Source of the DNA: an uncultured Bacilli bacterium
GTDB lineage: Bacteria > Bacillota_I > Bacilli_A > RF39 > UBA660
Direction: 5' to 3'
DNA length: 64,000 nucleotides
Assembly: GCA_934097085.1 (NCBI GenBank)
Contig: CAKONK010000008.1
Location: 9,601 to 73,600 of the forward strand
Part shown: positions 1 to 7,581 of the stretch, piece by piece
Numbering within the stretch: position 1 is the first letter of the stretch
Layout of the letters: each line of letters starts with the position of its first letter
Position numbers and translations under genes: made by a program
Notes under the pieces: generated by a model
The model's database searches: none
Seen by the model: only the letters and a program-made list of their open reading frames with translations
Told to the model about the DNA's origin: nothing

Positions 1-627
1 AAAGAAACTCAAACAAAACTACTTGTAGAGTATTTAAAAGAAAATAATACAAAGGTATTTACAATGTCATTTCCAAATTATGATAGTCCCACAGGTAAAA
101 TTGTTGGAGGCCCATTTTTAGGTAAAAGTTATATTTCTGATGGTTATTTCCCTGAGGGTGCACCAAATGTTGATCCAAAGGTATCTTCACTTTATTATGC
201 TGCAGACAGACTTTATAATCTTCCTATTATTCAAAAAAAATTAAATGAAGGTTACACTGTAATACTTGATAGATATGTATATTCAAATATGGCTCATCAA
301 GCTGGTAAAGAGGATGATGAAGAAAAAAGACTAGCTCTTTATAATTTTAACGCAACTTTAGAATTTGATCTTTTAGGTCTTCCTAAAGCAGACAAAATAA
401 TATTTTTATATATGCCAGTAGAGGGTGCAAGAGCGCTTAGAGCAAATAGACCAGAGGCCCTTGACCAAAATGAAATAGATGAAGAATATTTAAAGAAAAG
501 TCAAAGAGCTTACCTTGAACTTGCAAAATTATTTAATTATATTCAAATTGATTGTTTTGAAGACGGTAAAGTTCGCTCTATTGAAGATATTTCTAAAGAT
601 GTAATAAGGGCTTATAAGAAAAAATAA
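1..627 (+). CDS. tmk: Thymidylate kinase, 5'-truncated by window edge
   Basis: Phosphorylates dTMP to dTDP in the cytoplasm for DNA synthesis. The frame is open from base 1 and begins KETQTKLL, which fits the residues just after the P-loop lysine, so only the first 10-20 residues lie outside the window. The DRYVYSN...HQ segment is the family's DRY motif. A basic lid region (RALRANRP) and a conserved C-terminal helix follow. An internal ATG at 64 exists but would discard the nucleotide-binding N-terminus, so it is not the start. A strong promoter follows for the next gene, so tmk probably ends its transcription unit here. The identification is firm. Confidence 0.9.
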   Translation, partial: KETQTKLLVEYLKENNTKVFTMSFPNYDSPTGKIVGGPFLGKSYISDGYFPEGAPNVDPKVSSLYYAADRLYNLPIIQKKLNEGYTVILDRYVYSNMAHQAGKEDDEEKRLALYNFNATLEFDLLGLPKADKIIFLYMPVEGARALRANRPEALDQNEIDEEYLKKSQRAYLELAKLFNYIQIDCFEDGKVRSIEDISKDVIRAYKKK

Positions 628-639
628 CTTTACACTAAT

Positions 640-668
640 TTGACAGTTATAAAAAAATATGTTATAAT
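640..668 (+). promoter_or_regulatory. Sigma-A promoter
   Basis: TTGACA at 640-645, a 17-bp spacer and TATAAT at 663-668 form a consensus promoter for the gene at 692. The 17 bases TTTACACTAATTTGACA and a GTTAGGGGG leader recur at the promoter of the metallophosphoesterase gene (42783-42835). Confidence 0.85.
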
Positions 669-691
669 CATAACAGTTAGGGGGAAATAAG

Positions 692-1108
692 ATGAAAATT
701 GATAACAAAACAGAAAAAGAAATAACATTCGGTGTTATAGCGGCTACATTAGCAATGACTTTAGGGGTAACACTTTATTCTCATTCAAACAGTAATCATT
801 TAACTAGTAAGTGTCCATTTGCATTTATCTACGGAGATAAAGTTATAGAACATAGCATTAATGAAGTTGAAAAACATACTAAACACCAAAATGTTAGAAT
901 TATTCCTGATGGCTATAAATATGATCCTAATACTTTGTTATGGTATACAGTTGAAAATGGCCAAACAATAGCTACTTCTGGAGAAAATTATAATTTTTAT
1001 ACAATTTATGGTAATCAAGCAGAGGATTATGGAATAGATTCCCATACAATTGATAGCACAACAGTTAATGATCAAATTGAAGAGCAAGTTAAAAGTTTAT
1101 ACAGATAA
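692..1108 (+). CDS. Hypothetical membrane-anchored protein
   Basis: A 138-residue protein I do not recognise. A short charged N-terminus is followed by one hydrophobic segment (about residues 13-30) that should act as a signal anchor. The remaining 105 residues are polar and rich in Asn, Tyr and His, so it probably faces the outside. Its start has a GGGGGA ribosome site seven bases upstream and a consensus promoter. A terminator follows directly, so it is a single-gene unit. No function is proposed. Confidence 0.7.
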   Translation: MKIDNKTEKEITFGVIAATLAMTLGVTLYSHSNSNHLTSKCPFAFIYGDKVIEHSINEVEKHTKHQNVRIIPDGYKYDPNTLLWYTVENGQTIATSGENYNFYTIYGNQAEDYGIDSHTIDSTTVNDQIEEQVKSLYR

Positions 1109-1131
1109 AAGTGATTTAATTCACTTTTTTT
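1109..1131 (+). terminator. Intrinsic terminator
   Basis: AAGTGA (1109-1114) pairs with TCACTT (1121-1126) and is followed by a T run. It sits right after the stop codon of the preceding gene. Confidence 0.85.
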
Positions 1132-1149
1132 GAATTTTAAAGGAGTAAA

Positions 1150-1392
1150 ATGAAAGATATAATTGAAATTGATGGTAAAAAATATTTTTTACTTTTTACA
1201 TATGTTGATGATGATTACAAGTATATTTTTTATACAGATAATACTTATAATCAGTATAAAATGTTAAATGTTATATTTGGAACTTATGAAGTAATAAATG
1301 ATAATTATATTGTTAAAGAAATAACCGAAGAACTTAGAAAGAAAAAAGCTGTAGCAATATTTCAAGAAGTTATGAAAGGTCTAAAAAAGTAA
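1150..1392 (+). CDS. Small DUF1292-like protein
   Basis: An 80-residue soluble protein with an acidic and aromatic composition. The opening (IEIDGKKYFLLF) and the alternating strand-like pattern resemble DUF1292 proteins, which have no known function. A good ribosome site (AAAGGAG) precedes the ATG. It lies downstream of a terminator and has no obvious promoter of its own. The family assignment rests on pattern recognition only. Confidence 0.6.
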   Translation: MKDIIEIDGKKYFLLFTYVDDDYKYIFYTDNTYNQYKMLNVIFGTYEVINDNYIVKEITEELRKKKAVAIFQEVMKGLKK

Positions 1393-1457
1393 GTTTTAGT
1401 ATTTGAAAAAAATAAATAATATGGTAAGATATAGTTGCATTTGAGAAAATGTTTAGA

Positions 1458-1548
1458 AAATGTTAACCGCTTTTGGATGGTGCGGGATATAAATTATTCC
1501 ATTCGCGAAATGTTAACCGCTCTCGGATGGTGCGGGATATAAATTATT
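1458..1548 (+). repeat. Two tandem 41-bp structured repeats in the cotJ leader
   Basis: Copies at 1458-1498 and 1508-1548 match at 39 of 41 positions with a 50-bp period. Each contains CCGC, an 11-base loop ending in GGATGGT, then GCGG, so each can form a small GC-rich hairpin. A terminator follows at 1567-1596 and the cotJ genes start at 1661. The layout looks like a cis-regulatory RNA with two repeated units, but it matches no riboswitch class I know. Confidence 0.6.
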
Positions 1549-1566
1549 TAGGGTTGTAAATGAATG

Positions 1567-1596
1567 GAAACCTTTTTAACATTGGGTTTCTTTTTT
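1567..1596 (+). terminator. Leader terminator before cotJ genes
   Basis: GAAACC (1567-1572) pairs with GGTTTC (1585-1590), followed by six T. It lies between the tandem repeats and the start of cotJA-cotJB, where an attenuator would sit. Confidence 0.7.
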
Positions 1597-1660
1597 ATAG
1601 GCTAAAAAACTAATGCATTTTTCCTAAGTTACATAATTTATGTATGAAGGGAGAAAAGAA

Positions 1661-2098
1661 ATGTTATTTGATAGTGATAGCTATTTTAATGGCTATAATG
1701 ATATGCTTTATAATTTTCCTGGTTTAGATTTTAGTAAAAAGTATGAAGAAAAAGATGAAGGCTTCTTAAAGGGAAACATGTTTCCAAATGAATATAAGCC
1801 TTATAAAAACTATACTTATTTAATGCCAAAACTTAAAACCGAAAAGGATAAAGATTTATTTAAAGTAATGGAGGCATCTTTTGCGATAAATGATTATGTT
1901 TTAGCACTTGATTTAAATCCAAACGATGAAAATTTATTTGCAAAATATAAAATGTGGTGTGAAAAACTTGAAAAATACTCTAAAGAATATGAATCAAAAT
2001 ATGGTCCTTTATGTTATACCAAAGGAAATAATTATAATTCATTTAAATGGGTAAATGGCGCTTGGCCTTGGGAAAGTGAGGATGGTAAATATGTTTAA
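1661..2098 (+). CDS. CotJA-CotJB fusion protein
   Basis: A 145-residue protein joining two families normally encoded by separate genes of the spore-coat cotJ operon. Residues about 33-57 (GFLKGNMFPNEYKPYKNYTY) match CotJA. Residues about 65-145, with the EASFAINDY segment, a YGPL stretch and the C-terminal WPWE, match CotJB. The start at 1661 is chosen over 1640 because AAGGGAG lies seven bases upstream of it. It overlaps cotJC by eight bases, so the products are translationally coupled. In Bacillus the CotJ proteins form an inner spore-coat assembly around the manganese catalase CotJC. Whether this organism sporulates cannot be told from the window. Confidence 0.8.
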   Translation: MLFDSDSYFNGYNDMLYNFPGLDFSKKYEEKDEGFLKGNMFPNEYKPYKNYTYLMPKLKTEKDKDLFKVMEASFAINDYVLALDLNPNDENLFAKYKMWCEKLEKYSKEYESKYGPLCYTKGNNYNSFKWVNGAWPWESEDGKYV

Positions 2099-2648
2099 AT
2101 ATGATAAAAAACTTGCTTATCCAATAAATATTACTAAAAAAGATTTAAAGATGGCAAAATATTTAATTACACAATTTGGAGGTCCTAATGGTGAACTTGG
2201 CGCTGCAATGAGATATTTTTCACAAAAGTTTACAATGCCTGATGATAAGGGAAGGGCACTTTTAAATGATATTGCTACTGAGGAACTTGGCCATGTTGAA
2301 ATGATATGTACGATGGTACATGAACTTACAAAAAATGCGACAATTGATGAACTTGAAAAAGCAGGACTTGGAAGTTATTATACAGAACATGGAGTAGGTA
2401 TATTCCCAGTTGATGCAACAGGAAATCCATTTACATGTGCATACTTTGCAGTAACTGGCGATGTTCTTGCCAATATATCCGAAGATATGGCCGCCGAGGA
2501 AAAAGCAAGAGCAACTTATGAAGGATTAATAAATCAAACAAATGATGAAGATATTATTGGGCCACTACTTTTTTTAAGACAAAGAGAGGTAGTTCACTTT
2601 AATAGATTCAAAGAGTTATACGATTATTATAAAAATAAAGGATATTAA
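2091..2648 (+). CDS. cotJC: CotJC, manganese-catalase-family protein
   Basis: A 185-residue four-helix-bundle protein of the manganese catalase family, which dismutates hydrogen peroxide with a di-manganese centre. Candidate ligands are visible in EELGHVEM, in the Glu-rich SEDMAAEEKARATYE helix and in REVVHFNRF. The ATG at 2091 overlaps the end of the CotJA-CotJB gene and has a weak AGG site. It lacks the extra lid domain of larger catalases, as usual for CotJC. A bidirectional terminator separates it from the convergent def gene. Confidence 0.85.
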   Translation: MFKYDKKLAYPINITKKDLKMAKYLITQFGGPNGELGAAMRYFSQKFTMPDDKGRALLNDIATEELGHVEMICTMVHELTKNATIDELEKAGLGSYYTEHGVGIFPVDATGNPFTCAYFAVTGDVLANISEDMAAEEKARATYEGLINQTNDEDIIGPLLFLRQREVVHFNRFKELYDYYKNKGY

Positions 2649-2653
2649 ATAAA

Positions 2654-2684
2654 AAAAGATCAAATTTCACGCATTTGATCTTTT
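2654..2684. terminator. Bidirectional terminator between cotJC and def
   Basis: A 12-bp arm (2654-2665) and its complement (2673-2684) flank a seven-base loop. A-rich and T-rich ends serve both strands. It overlaps the last codons of def. Confidence 0.9.
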
Positions 2685-3214
2685 CCTTTGAATGGATCTT
2701 TTTTATCAATTTTATCTACGAATAGAATACCATTTAAATGGTCTATTTCATGTTGAAAGGCAACAGCAATATCTTCGCGAACTCTGATAGTTTGTTTATT
2801 ACCTTTTATATCTTGATATTCAACGTTTACTCTTGCATGTCTTGGAACTATACCAGTTGTAGGTCTATTTATAGATAAGCAGCCTTCGCCCTCACCAACA
2901 TATACAAGTTCTTCGGAAGCAGATTTAATAACCGGATTAATTACAATATGTTCTTCGAAAGTGTCGTCTTCATTTTTATTGGCAATAACAAATATTCTTT
3001 TTGGAATTCCAAGCTGAACAAAAGCAAGCCCCATACCAGCTCTTAAATCGTATTTTTCTGCAATTTTATCATCTTGTGATAACTCTAAATATTTAATTGC
3101 ATCAAATATTAATTTTTCATCTTCACTTGAAAGAGGGAAGACTACCTCATTAGAAACAGTTCTTAATATTTTATTTTTTTCATCTAATATATTTAAATTA
3201 GGTATTTTCATCAT
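2660..3214 (-). CDS. def: Peptide deformylase
   Basis: Removes the formyl group from the N-terminal methionine of new proteins using a bound metal. All three family motifs are present: GMGLAFVQLG (about 60-69), EGCLS with the metal-binding Cys112, and QHEIDH with His155, Glu156 and His159. Motif 1 has Phe-Val where Ala-Pro is usual, a modest divergence. At 184 residues it has family length. Two consecutive ATG codons start it, with AAAGGGGA just upstream, and either could be used. It is transcribed alone, against its neighbour. Confidence 0.93.
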   Translation of the reverse strand: MMKIPNLNILDEKNKILRTVSNEVVFPLSSEDEKLIFDAIKYLELSQDDKIAEKYDLRAGMGLAFVQLGIPKRIFVIANKNEDDTFEEHIVINPVIKSASEELVYVGEGEGCLSINRPTTGIVPRHARVNVEYQDIKGNKQTIRVREDIAVAFQHEIDHLNGILFVDKIDKKDPFKGKDQMREI

Positions 3215-3263
3215 AGCATCCCCTTTGCAATGTATATTTTATCAAAAAAAAGGTAATAACGCA

Positions 3264-3289
3264 AATAAAAAAAGAAAGGTTTCCCTTTC
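3264..3289 (-). terminator. Terminator for the YjcZ-like gene
   Basis: On the minus strand GAAAGG pairs with CCTTTC around a GAAA loop, followed by seven T. It is the first hairpin after the 62-residue gene. Confidence 0.8.
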
Positions 3290-3291
3290 CC

Positions 3292-3480
3292 TTAATTATT
3301 TGGGCCTTGATTACCAAATCCCCAAGCTCCAATGATTATTACAAGTAGTATAAAAAGTACTATCCAAATAGCGGCACCCATTCCATAACCAGTTGTATAT
3401 CCACCATATGTGCCACCACAGCAAGGAGTTTGAGTTTGACCATAAGCAGGGTAATAGCCATTATTTCCGTAGTAATACAT
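3292..3480 (-). CDS. YjcZ-like small Tyr/Gly-rich membrane peptide
   Basis: A 62-residue peptide with a Tyr-, Gly- and Gln-rich N-terminal half, a CCGG pair, then one hydrophobic segment (IWIVLFILLVIIIGAWGF). This matches the YjcZ type of small sporulation or envelope peptides of Bacillus, whose role is unknown. An excellent AAAGGAGG site precedes the start. It is a single-gene unit with its own terminator. With the cotJ genes nearby it is a second hint of a spore-forming ancestry. Confidence 0.65.
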   Translation of the reverse strand: MYYYGNNGYYPAYGQTQTPCCGGTYGGYTTGYGMGAAIWIVLFILLVIIIGAWGFGNQGPNN

Positions 3481-3560
3481 TTTAATAACCTCCTTTATGT
3501 ATCTATTATAAAATATACATAATTTTTTATTTTGTGATTAAATATTAAAAATTTTTACAA

Positions 3561-3589
3561 TTTACTTATTAGAAAAAAAATGATATCAT
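3561..3589 (+). promoter_or_regulatory. Promoter placed for a leaderless ftsW transcript
   Basis: TTTACT (3561-3566), 17 bases and TATCAT (3584-3589) end only six bases before the ftsW ATG at 3596. The expected transcription start falls at or next to the A of the ATG, and no ribosome binding site is visible. Confidence 0.5.
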
Positions 3590-3595
3590 AATAAT

Positions 3596-4750
3596 ATGAA
3601 AGATGATTTAAGAAAAATAGATAAATTACTTTTGTTTTTAGTTACACTTATGTGTATTTTTGGTCTTGTAATGATTTATTCTGCCTCAAGTGTATCAACT
3701 ATACTTAGATATTATGTTGCACCTAATCATTTTTTTATAAGACAACTTATTGTTTTAGTGGTAGGTTTTGTCTTTGGCTTTTTTGTTACTATTTTTCCAA
3801 CAAATAGATATAAATTTTTAGCATATTTATATTCTTTTGGAATCTTAGCACTTCTTATGTATGTTCTTGTTAAAGGTAAAATTGCTGGAAATGCTCAAAG
3901 TTGGATTGCAATAGGACCTTTTAATCTTCAACCAAGTGAATTTGCAAAGTCTGCTTTAATACTATTTATGGCAGTGTTTTATAATAATTTATCGAAAAGA
4001 AACACAAAAAATTTATCATTATATTTTATACCTTTACTCTTAGCGGGAGTTTATATGCTTCTTACACTTTTACAACCAGACTGGGGAAGTGCTGCGATTA
4101 TTGGAGCAATTGCAATTTTAACCTTTTTATCTGTACCAATGATTAAGAAAAACATTTTAAAAATTATGAAGATTTTTGTAATAGGAATTGTTATTTTAAC
4201 TTTAGCACTTTTATATAAAGGTGGTAATATTTTATCAAGTAATAAACTTTCAAGGCTTAATTTTAAAGCACCTTGTACCCGATATCAAGAGGAAAGTGGT
4301 TATCAAGTTTGTAATGCTTTAATTGCTATATCAAACGGTGGCCTTTTTGGTGTAGGTCTTGGCCAAAGTTCTCAAAAATATTTATACTTACCAGAAAGTC
4401 ATACTGATATGATATTTCCAATTATTTGTGAGGAATTAGGTTCAATTGTTGGGGCAATTACAATATTACTTTATGGAGTTATTTTGTATAAAATATTCAA
4501 GATTGCTAAAAGAAGTGATAATTTAAGAACAAGTATTTTAGCATATGGAACATTTTGGTATTTTACATTACATATATTTATAAATTTATTTGGACTTCTT
4601 GCACTGATACCACTTACTGGTGTACCGCTTCCATTTTTATCTTATGGAGGAAGTTATACTTTAAATGCAATATTTTTAATTTTTGTTACCGAAAGAGTAA
4701 CAATTGAAAATAAAAAAAATAAACTTAAAAGAGAAATTATGGCTATCTAA
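3596..4750 (+). CDS. ftsW: SEDS-family peptidoglycan polymerase, FtsW-like
   Basis: A 384-residue integral membrane protein of the shape/elongation/division/sporulation family, which polymerises lipid II into glycan strands at the septum. Many hydrophobic helices are visible. Family motifs include the F-I-R-Q segment after helix 2, the loop with AQSWIAIGPFNLQPSEF, LQPDWGSA, and the extracellular GVGLGQS...LPESHTDMIF loop. FtsW is preferred over RodA because of the GLGQS/ESHTD style, but SpoVE would look the same. It appears to be a single gene with a start immediately after its promoter. Confidence 0.85.
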   Translation: MKDDLRKIDKLLLFLVTLMCIFGLVMIYSASSVSTILRYYVAPNHFFIRQLIVLVVGFVFGFFVTIFPTNRYKFLAYLYSFGILALLMYVLVKGKIAGNAQSWIAIGPFNLQPSEFAKSALILFMAVFYNNLSKRNTKNLSLYFIPLLLAGVYMLLTLLQPDWGSAAIIGAIAILTFLSVPMIKKNILKIMKIFVIGIVILTLALLYKGGNILSSNKLSRLNFKAPCTRYQEESGYQVCNALIAISNGGLFGVGLGQSSQKYLYLPESHTDMIFPIICEELGSIVGAITILLYGVILYKIFKIAKRSDNLRTSILAYGTFWYFTLHIFINLFGLLALIPLTGVPLPFLSYGGSYTLNAIFLIFVTERVTIENKKNKLKREIMAI

Positions 4751-4780
4751 TTGACAACAAAATAAATATCGTGATAAAAT
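4751..4780 (+). promoter_or_regulatory. Sigma-A promoter
   Basis: TTGACA (4751-4756), an 18-bp spacer and TAAAAT (4775-4780) lie right after the ftsW stop and drive the gene at 4813. Confidence 0.75.
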
Positions 4781-4812
4781 ACTATCTTATCCAAAAAATG
4801 GAGTGATGTAGT

Positions 4813-5331
4813 ATGGATAAAAGTGTTTATTATTTGGTTGTTGAAGCAAGACCAAAAGAGTTTATGCCAATTGATATAAATATTTTACTTAAAAGTAATA
4901 TAAATTTTTCTAATATTGAAACGATTGATTCATTTACTAAAGAGTATACTTATGAACAGCTTATGAATATGATTATCCATAATAATTTATTACCAGATAG
5001 TTTTTTAAATGGAAAATTATATGTAATAAATGACAAGAAGTTTAGATTTAAAGTTTTAACTAAAGATGACAATTTACTGTTGGATGATTTTTTCATTAAT
5101 AATATCGAAGATAGACTAATGATGAATAAGTTTTATAATATATTTTTAAAGTATGTAAAAGATGAAGAACTTATAAATATGATGAAAAGCGCAATGTCCT
5201 TAAAAGATATACAAAAAATATTAGATGTGCTTTGTAAAGTAAGTTATTTAGATCTTCGTATGATTTATGTCTATATTGAAAAAATCGTAAGAGAAAAAGA
5301 GGAAAAAAGAGTATTGAAAAATGATAACTAA
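4813..5331 (+). CDS. Hypothetical cytoplasmic protein
   Basis: A 172-residue protein with no membrane segment and a strongly helical, charged composition. It ends in a Lys/Glu-rich helix (IVREKEEKRVLK). GGAGTG precedes the ATG, and a consensus promoter and a terminator make it a single-gene unit. I do not recognise the family and propose no function. Confidence 0.65.
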   Translation: MDKSVYYLVVEARPKEFMPIDINILLKSNINFSNIETIDSFTKEYTYEQLMNMIIHNNLLPDSFLNGKLYVINDKKFRFKVLTKDDNLLLDDFFINNIEDRLMMNKFYNIFLKYVKDEELINMMKSAMSLKDIQKILDVLCKVSYLDLRMIYVYIEKIVREKEEKRVLKNDN

Positions 5332-5355
5332 GGATAAAGTCTTTAGTTATTTTAT
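5324..5355 (+). terminator. Intrinsic terminator
   Basis: ATAACTAA (5324-5331) pairs with TTAGTTAT (5343-5350) and a T-rich tail follows. The hairpin overlaps the stop codon of the preceding gene. Confidence 0.85.
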
Positions 5356-5432
5356 TTTAAATGAAAAATAGTTTGCTGTAATATTGAATAAAAATAGTAA
5401 AATATATATAATATTATTAGGAAGAGGTATTT

Positions 5433-6566
5433 ATGTTTAGAAGAAATAATAATAAAGAAATTGATACAGATGGATTAAACGAAATAATCTTTTTATCCAA
5501 AAAAATGCTTAGAGTATTTTATGTTTGCTTAATAGTGGCTGTTGTTCTTGGTATTTTAATCGCGATAAGAGAACTTAAACTTTTTAATCTTGTAAGCGGA
5601 GTAGTTAAGGTTATTTCACCACTTTTTATAGGATTCATTTTAACTTGGCTTTTTTATCCACTTCAGAAAAAGTTAGTAGATAAAGGTATGAATAAGGCAT
5701 TAAGTGCTATTTTAATATTTATTTTAGTTGCTGGATTTATAATTTTATTTATATACATTTTTGTGCCAGTACTTTATAAACAAATAAATGATTTAATTAA
5801 TATGCTTCCATCGGTTTTTTCAAATTTTACAAATTTAATATCAAAAAGCTTAGATAAGGTTGATATAGGTGGACTAGATATTGGAGCTTTAAAGAAAAGT
5901 ATTATTGAATCTGGTCAAAATATGATTGTCTCAATTACAACAAAACTACCTAATAGTTTAATAAATGTAGTTAAGTCACTTATTTCTGCGGTTGGTATTA
6001 TTGCACTTTCACTTGTTATAATGATTTATATGCTTATGGATTTTGATAATATTACATTTTCATTTGAAAAGTTCTTAAAGAAAAAAGGTGCTGATGATTA
6101 TGTTAAACTTTTAAATAACATAGGTTATAATGCAAGAAAAGTTGTTAATGGAACTTTACTTGTTGCCTTTATGGTATTTGTTTGTGATACAATAGGCTTT
6201 GCAATTGTAGGTTTAAATGCCGCAGTACTTTTTGGACTTTTCTGTGGTATTACGGATTTAATTCCTTATATTGGACCGTATATTGGTGGCGCTGCTGCGG
6301 TTATTGTCGGATTTACTCAAAGTCCTTTTGTAGGAGTTGCTACTTTAGTAGTGGCAATAATAGTTCAACTTGTGGAAAGTTATGTCCTTCAGCCAGTTGT
6401 TATGAGTAAAGCAATGCAGCTTTCGCCAATTACAATAATTGTGGGTTTACTCCTTTTTGGATACTTCTTTGGAATAGTGGGTATGATTATTGCAACACCT
6501 TGTATGTCCATAATTAAGGAAATTATTATCTTTGTGTCTCGAAAAAGAAAAAATACTGTCTACTAG
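5433..6566 (+). CDS. AI-2E family (PerM/UPF0118) permease
   Basis: A 377-residue membrane protein of the AI-2E family transporter group, whose members export small molecules or ions; the true substrate is usually unknown. The pattern is typical: two N-terminal helix pairs, a long amphipathic middle with the QINDLINMLP stretch, then the conserved C-terminal block with DLIPYIGPYIGG and repeated Gly-rich helices. AGGAAGAGG precedes the ATG. It stands alone between a terminator and the rplS promoter. The family is certain, the substrate is not. Confidence 0.88.
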   Translation: MFRRNNNKEIDTDGLNEIIFLSKKMLRVFYVCLIVAVVLGILIAIRELKLFNLVSGVVKVISPLFIGFILTWLFYPLQKKLVDKGMNKALSAILIFILVAGFIILFIYIFVPVLYKQINDLINMLPSVFSNFTNLISKSLDKVDIGGLDIGALKKSIIESGQNMIVSITTKLPNSLINVVKSLISAVGIIALSLVIMIYMLMDFDNITFSFEKFLKKKGADDYVKLLNNIGYNARKVVNGTLLVAFMVFVCDTIGFAIVGLNAAVLFGLFCGITDLIPYIGPYIGGAAAVIVGFTQSPFVGVATLVVAIIVQLVESYVLQPVVMSKAMQLSPITIIVGLLLFGYFFGIVGMIIATPCMSIIKEIIIFVSRKRKNTVY

Positions 6567-6570
6567 GTGC

Positions 6571-6599
6571 TTGAAAGTCTTAAAATAGTATGCTATAAT
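6571..6599 (+). promoter_or_regulatory. rplS promoter
   Basis: TTGAAA (6571-6576), exactly 17 bases and TATAAT (6594-6599), with a TGC just before the -10 box. It drives rplS through a leader of about 80 bases. Confidence 0.85.
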
Positions 6600-6605
6600 A
6601 CTTCT

Positions 6606-6688
6606 AGCCCAAAAGGTATGTAATCCGCTTAAAAAATATTATTTAATGATTACAGGTAATAAAAATATATAGAAAGGAAGGAATTAAG
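6606..6688 (+). ncRNA. Structured leader of rplS, probable L19 autoregulatory element
   Basis: The leader carries AGGTATGTAATCCGC followed about 20 bases later by GATTACAGGTAA, so GTAATC can pair with GATTAC around an AT-rich loop. Firmicutes rplS genes often carry an L19 leader through which the protein represses its own synthesis. The position and stem fit, but I could not compare it with a covariance model. Confidence 0.5.
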
Positions 6689-7030
6689 ATGGCTAATTTA
6701 GTAGACAAAATTAATGAAAAACATATTCGTAAAGACATTCCAGAATTCCGTGTTGGAGATACTGTTAGAGTTGATGTTTGGGTAAAAGAAGGAAAAAAAG
6801 AAAGAATCCAAGCTTTTGAAGGACTAGTTGTTGCTAAAAAAGGTGGAAGTGTTTCAGAAACTTTCTCTGTTAGAAAAAAAAGTGGTACAGTTGCTGTAAC
6901 AAGAATTTTCCCTGTAAATGCACCAACAATTGATAAAATAACAGTTATTAGAAAAGGTAAAGTTAGAAGAGCAAAACTTAACTTTATTAAAAATATGTCT
7001 AAAGAATACAAAGTTAAGGAAAGAAATTAA
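6689..7030 (+). CDS. rplS: 50S ribosomal protein L19
   Basis: A 113-residue basic protein of the large ribosomal subunit, at the interface with the small subunit. The family signature is clear: the opening PEFRVGDTVRVDV, then the RIQAFEGLVVA block and a C-terminal RRAKLNF. AGGAAGG precedes the ATG. It has its own promoter and leader, and its last codons form one arm of a terminator. Very secure. Confidence 0.97.
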   Translation: MANLVDKINEKHIRKDIPEFRVGDTVRVDVWVKEGKKERIQAFEGLVVAKKGGSVSETFSVRKKSGTVAVTRIFPVNAPTIDKITVIRKGKVRRAKLNFIKNMSKEYKVKERN

Positions 7031-7052
7031 TACTTTCCTTAATTTTATTTTT
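7014..7052 (+). terminator. Terminator overlapping the rplS 3' end
   Basis: A perfect 10-bp stem, TTAAGGAAAG (7014-7023) with CTTTCCTTAA (7033-7042), then a T-rich tail. The 5' arm lies inside the rplS coding sequence. lepB starts 15 bases beyond the tail, so it relies on read-through or an unseen promoter. Confidence 0.85.
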
Positions 7053-7066
7053 ATGAAAGGAATAAA

Positions 7067-7555
7067 ATGTTTAAAATAATTAAAGAAATACTTAGTTATG
7101 TAATTATAATAGTGGTAGTAATACTTATAAGAACTTTTATAGGCACTCCTGTAAGAGTTAATGGTACAAGTATGGTGCCAACTTTAAAAGAAGGCGAAAT
7201 CCTTTACTTAAATAAACTTGATAAATCTTTTGACCAAGAAGATATAGTGGTCATTGATAAAAAGGTTGAAGGATCCGCAATTATAAAAAGAATTATAGGT
7301 GAGCCTAACGATAAAATTAAATGTATCAACGGAGTAATTTTTATAAATGATAAAAAGTATGAAGATAACTTCGGAAGCGGTGAAACTTCAGATTTTGATG
7401 AAATTACTTTAGGGGATGATGAGTATTTTGTACTCGGAGATAACCGTATTGTTTCAAAAGATTCAAGAGTATTAGGACCTATAAAAGAAAAATATATTGA
7501 GGGAACAACTAAAATAATTTTATTTCCTTTTTCAAAAATAGGAAAGGTTAAATAG
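7067..7555 (+). CDS. lepB: Signal peptidase I
   Basis: Cleaves signal peptides from secreted proteins at the outer face of the membrane. One N-terminal membrane helix (about 9-21) is followed by the catalytic serine in GTSMVPTL (Ser35), the catalytic lysine in IIKRIIG (Lys74) and the box LGDNR..SKDSR. Length (162 residues) is that of compact Gram-positive enzymes. GAAAGGAA precedes the ATG. It follows rplS closely, as in many Firmicutes, and has its own terminator. Confidence 0.93.
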   Translation: MFKIIKEILSYVIIIVVVILIRTFIGTPVRVNGTSMVPTLKEGEILYLNKLDKSFDQEDIVVIDKKVEGSAIIKRIIGEPNDKIKCINGVIFINDKKYEDNFGSGETSDFDEITLGDDEYFVLGDNRIVSKDSRVLGPIKEKYIEGTTKIILFPFSKIGKVK

Positions 7556-7574
7556 CATTTTTATGCTATTTTTT
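7551..7574 (+). terminator. lepB terminator
   Basis: AATAGCA (7551-7557) pairs with TGCTATT (7564-7570), then a T run. The tag gene begins only eight bases after the run. Confidence 0.8.
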
Positions 7575-7581
7575 GTAATTT

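Noticed and set aside
1458..1548. Tandem repeats as a short CRISPR array
   Set aside because: Only two units with a 9-bp gap and no cas genes; they sit in a leader with a terminator.
6643..7011. Antisense 122-codon frame over rplS
   Set aside because: rplS is certain on the other strand and covers nearly all of this frame.
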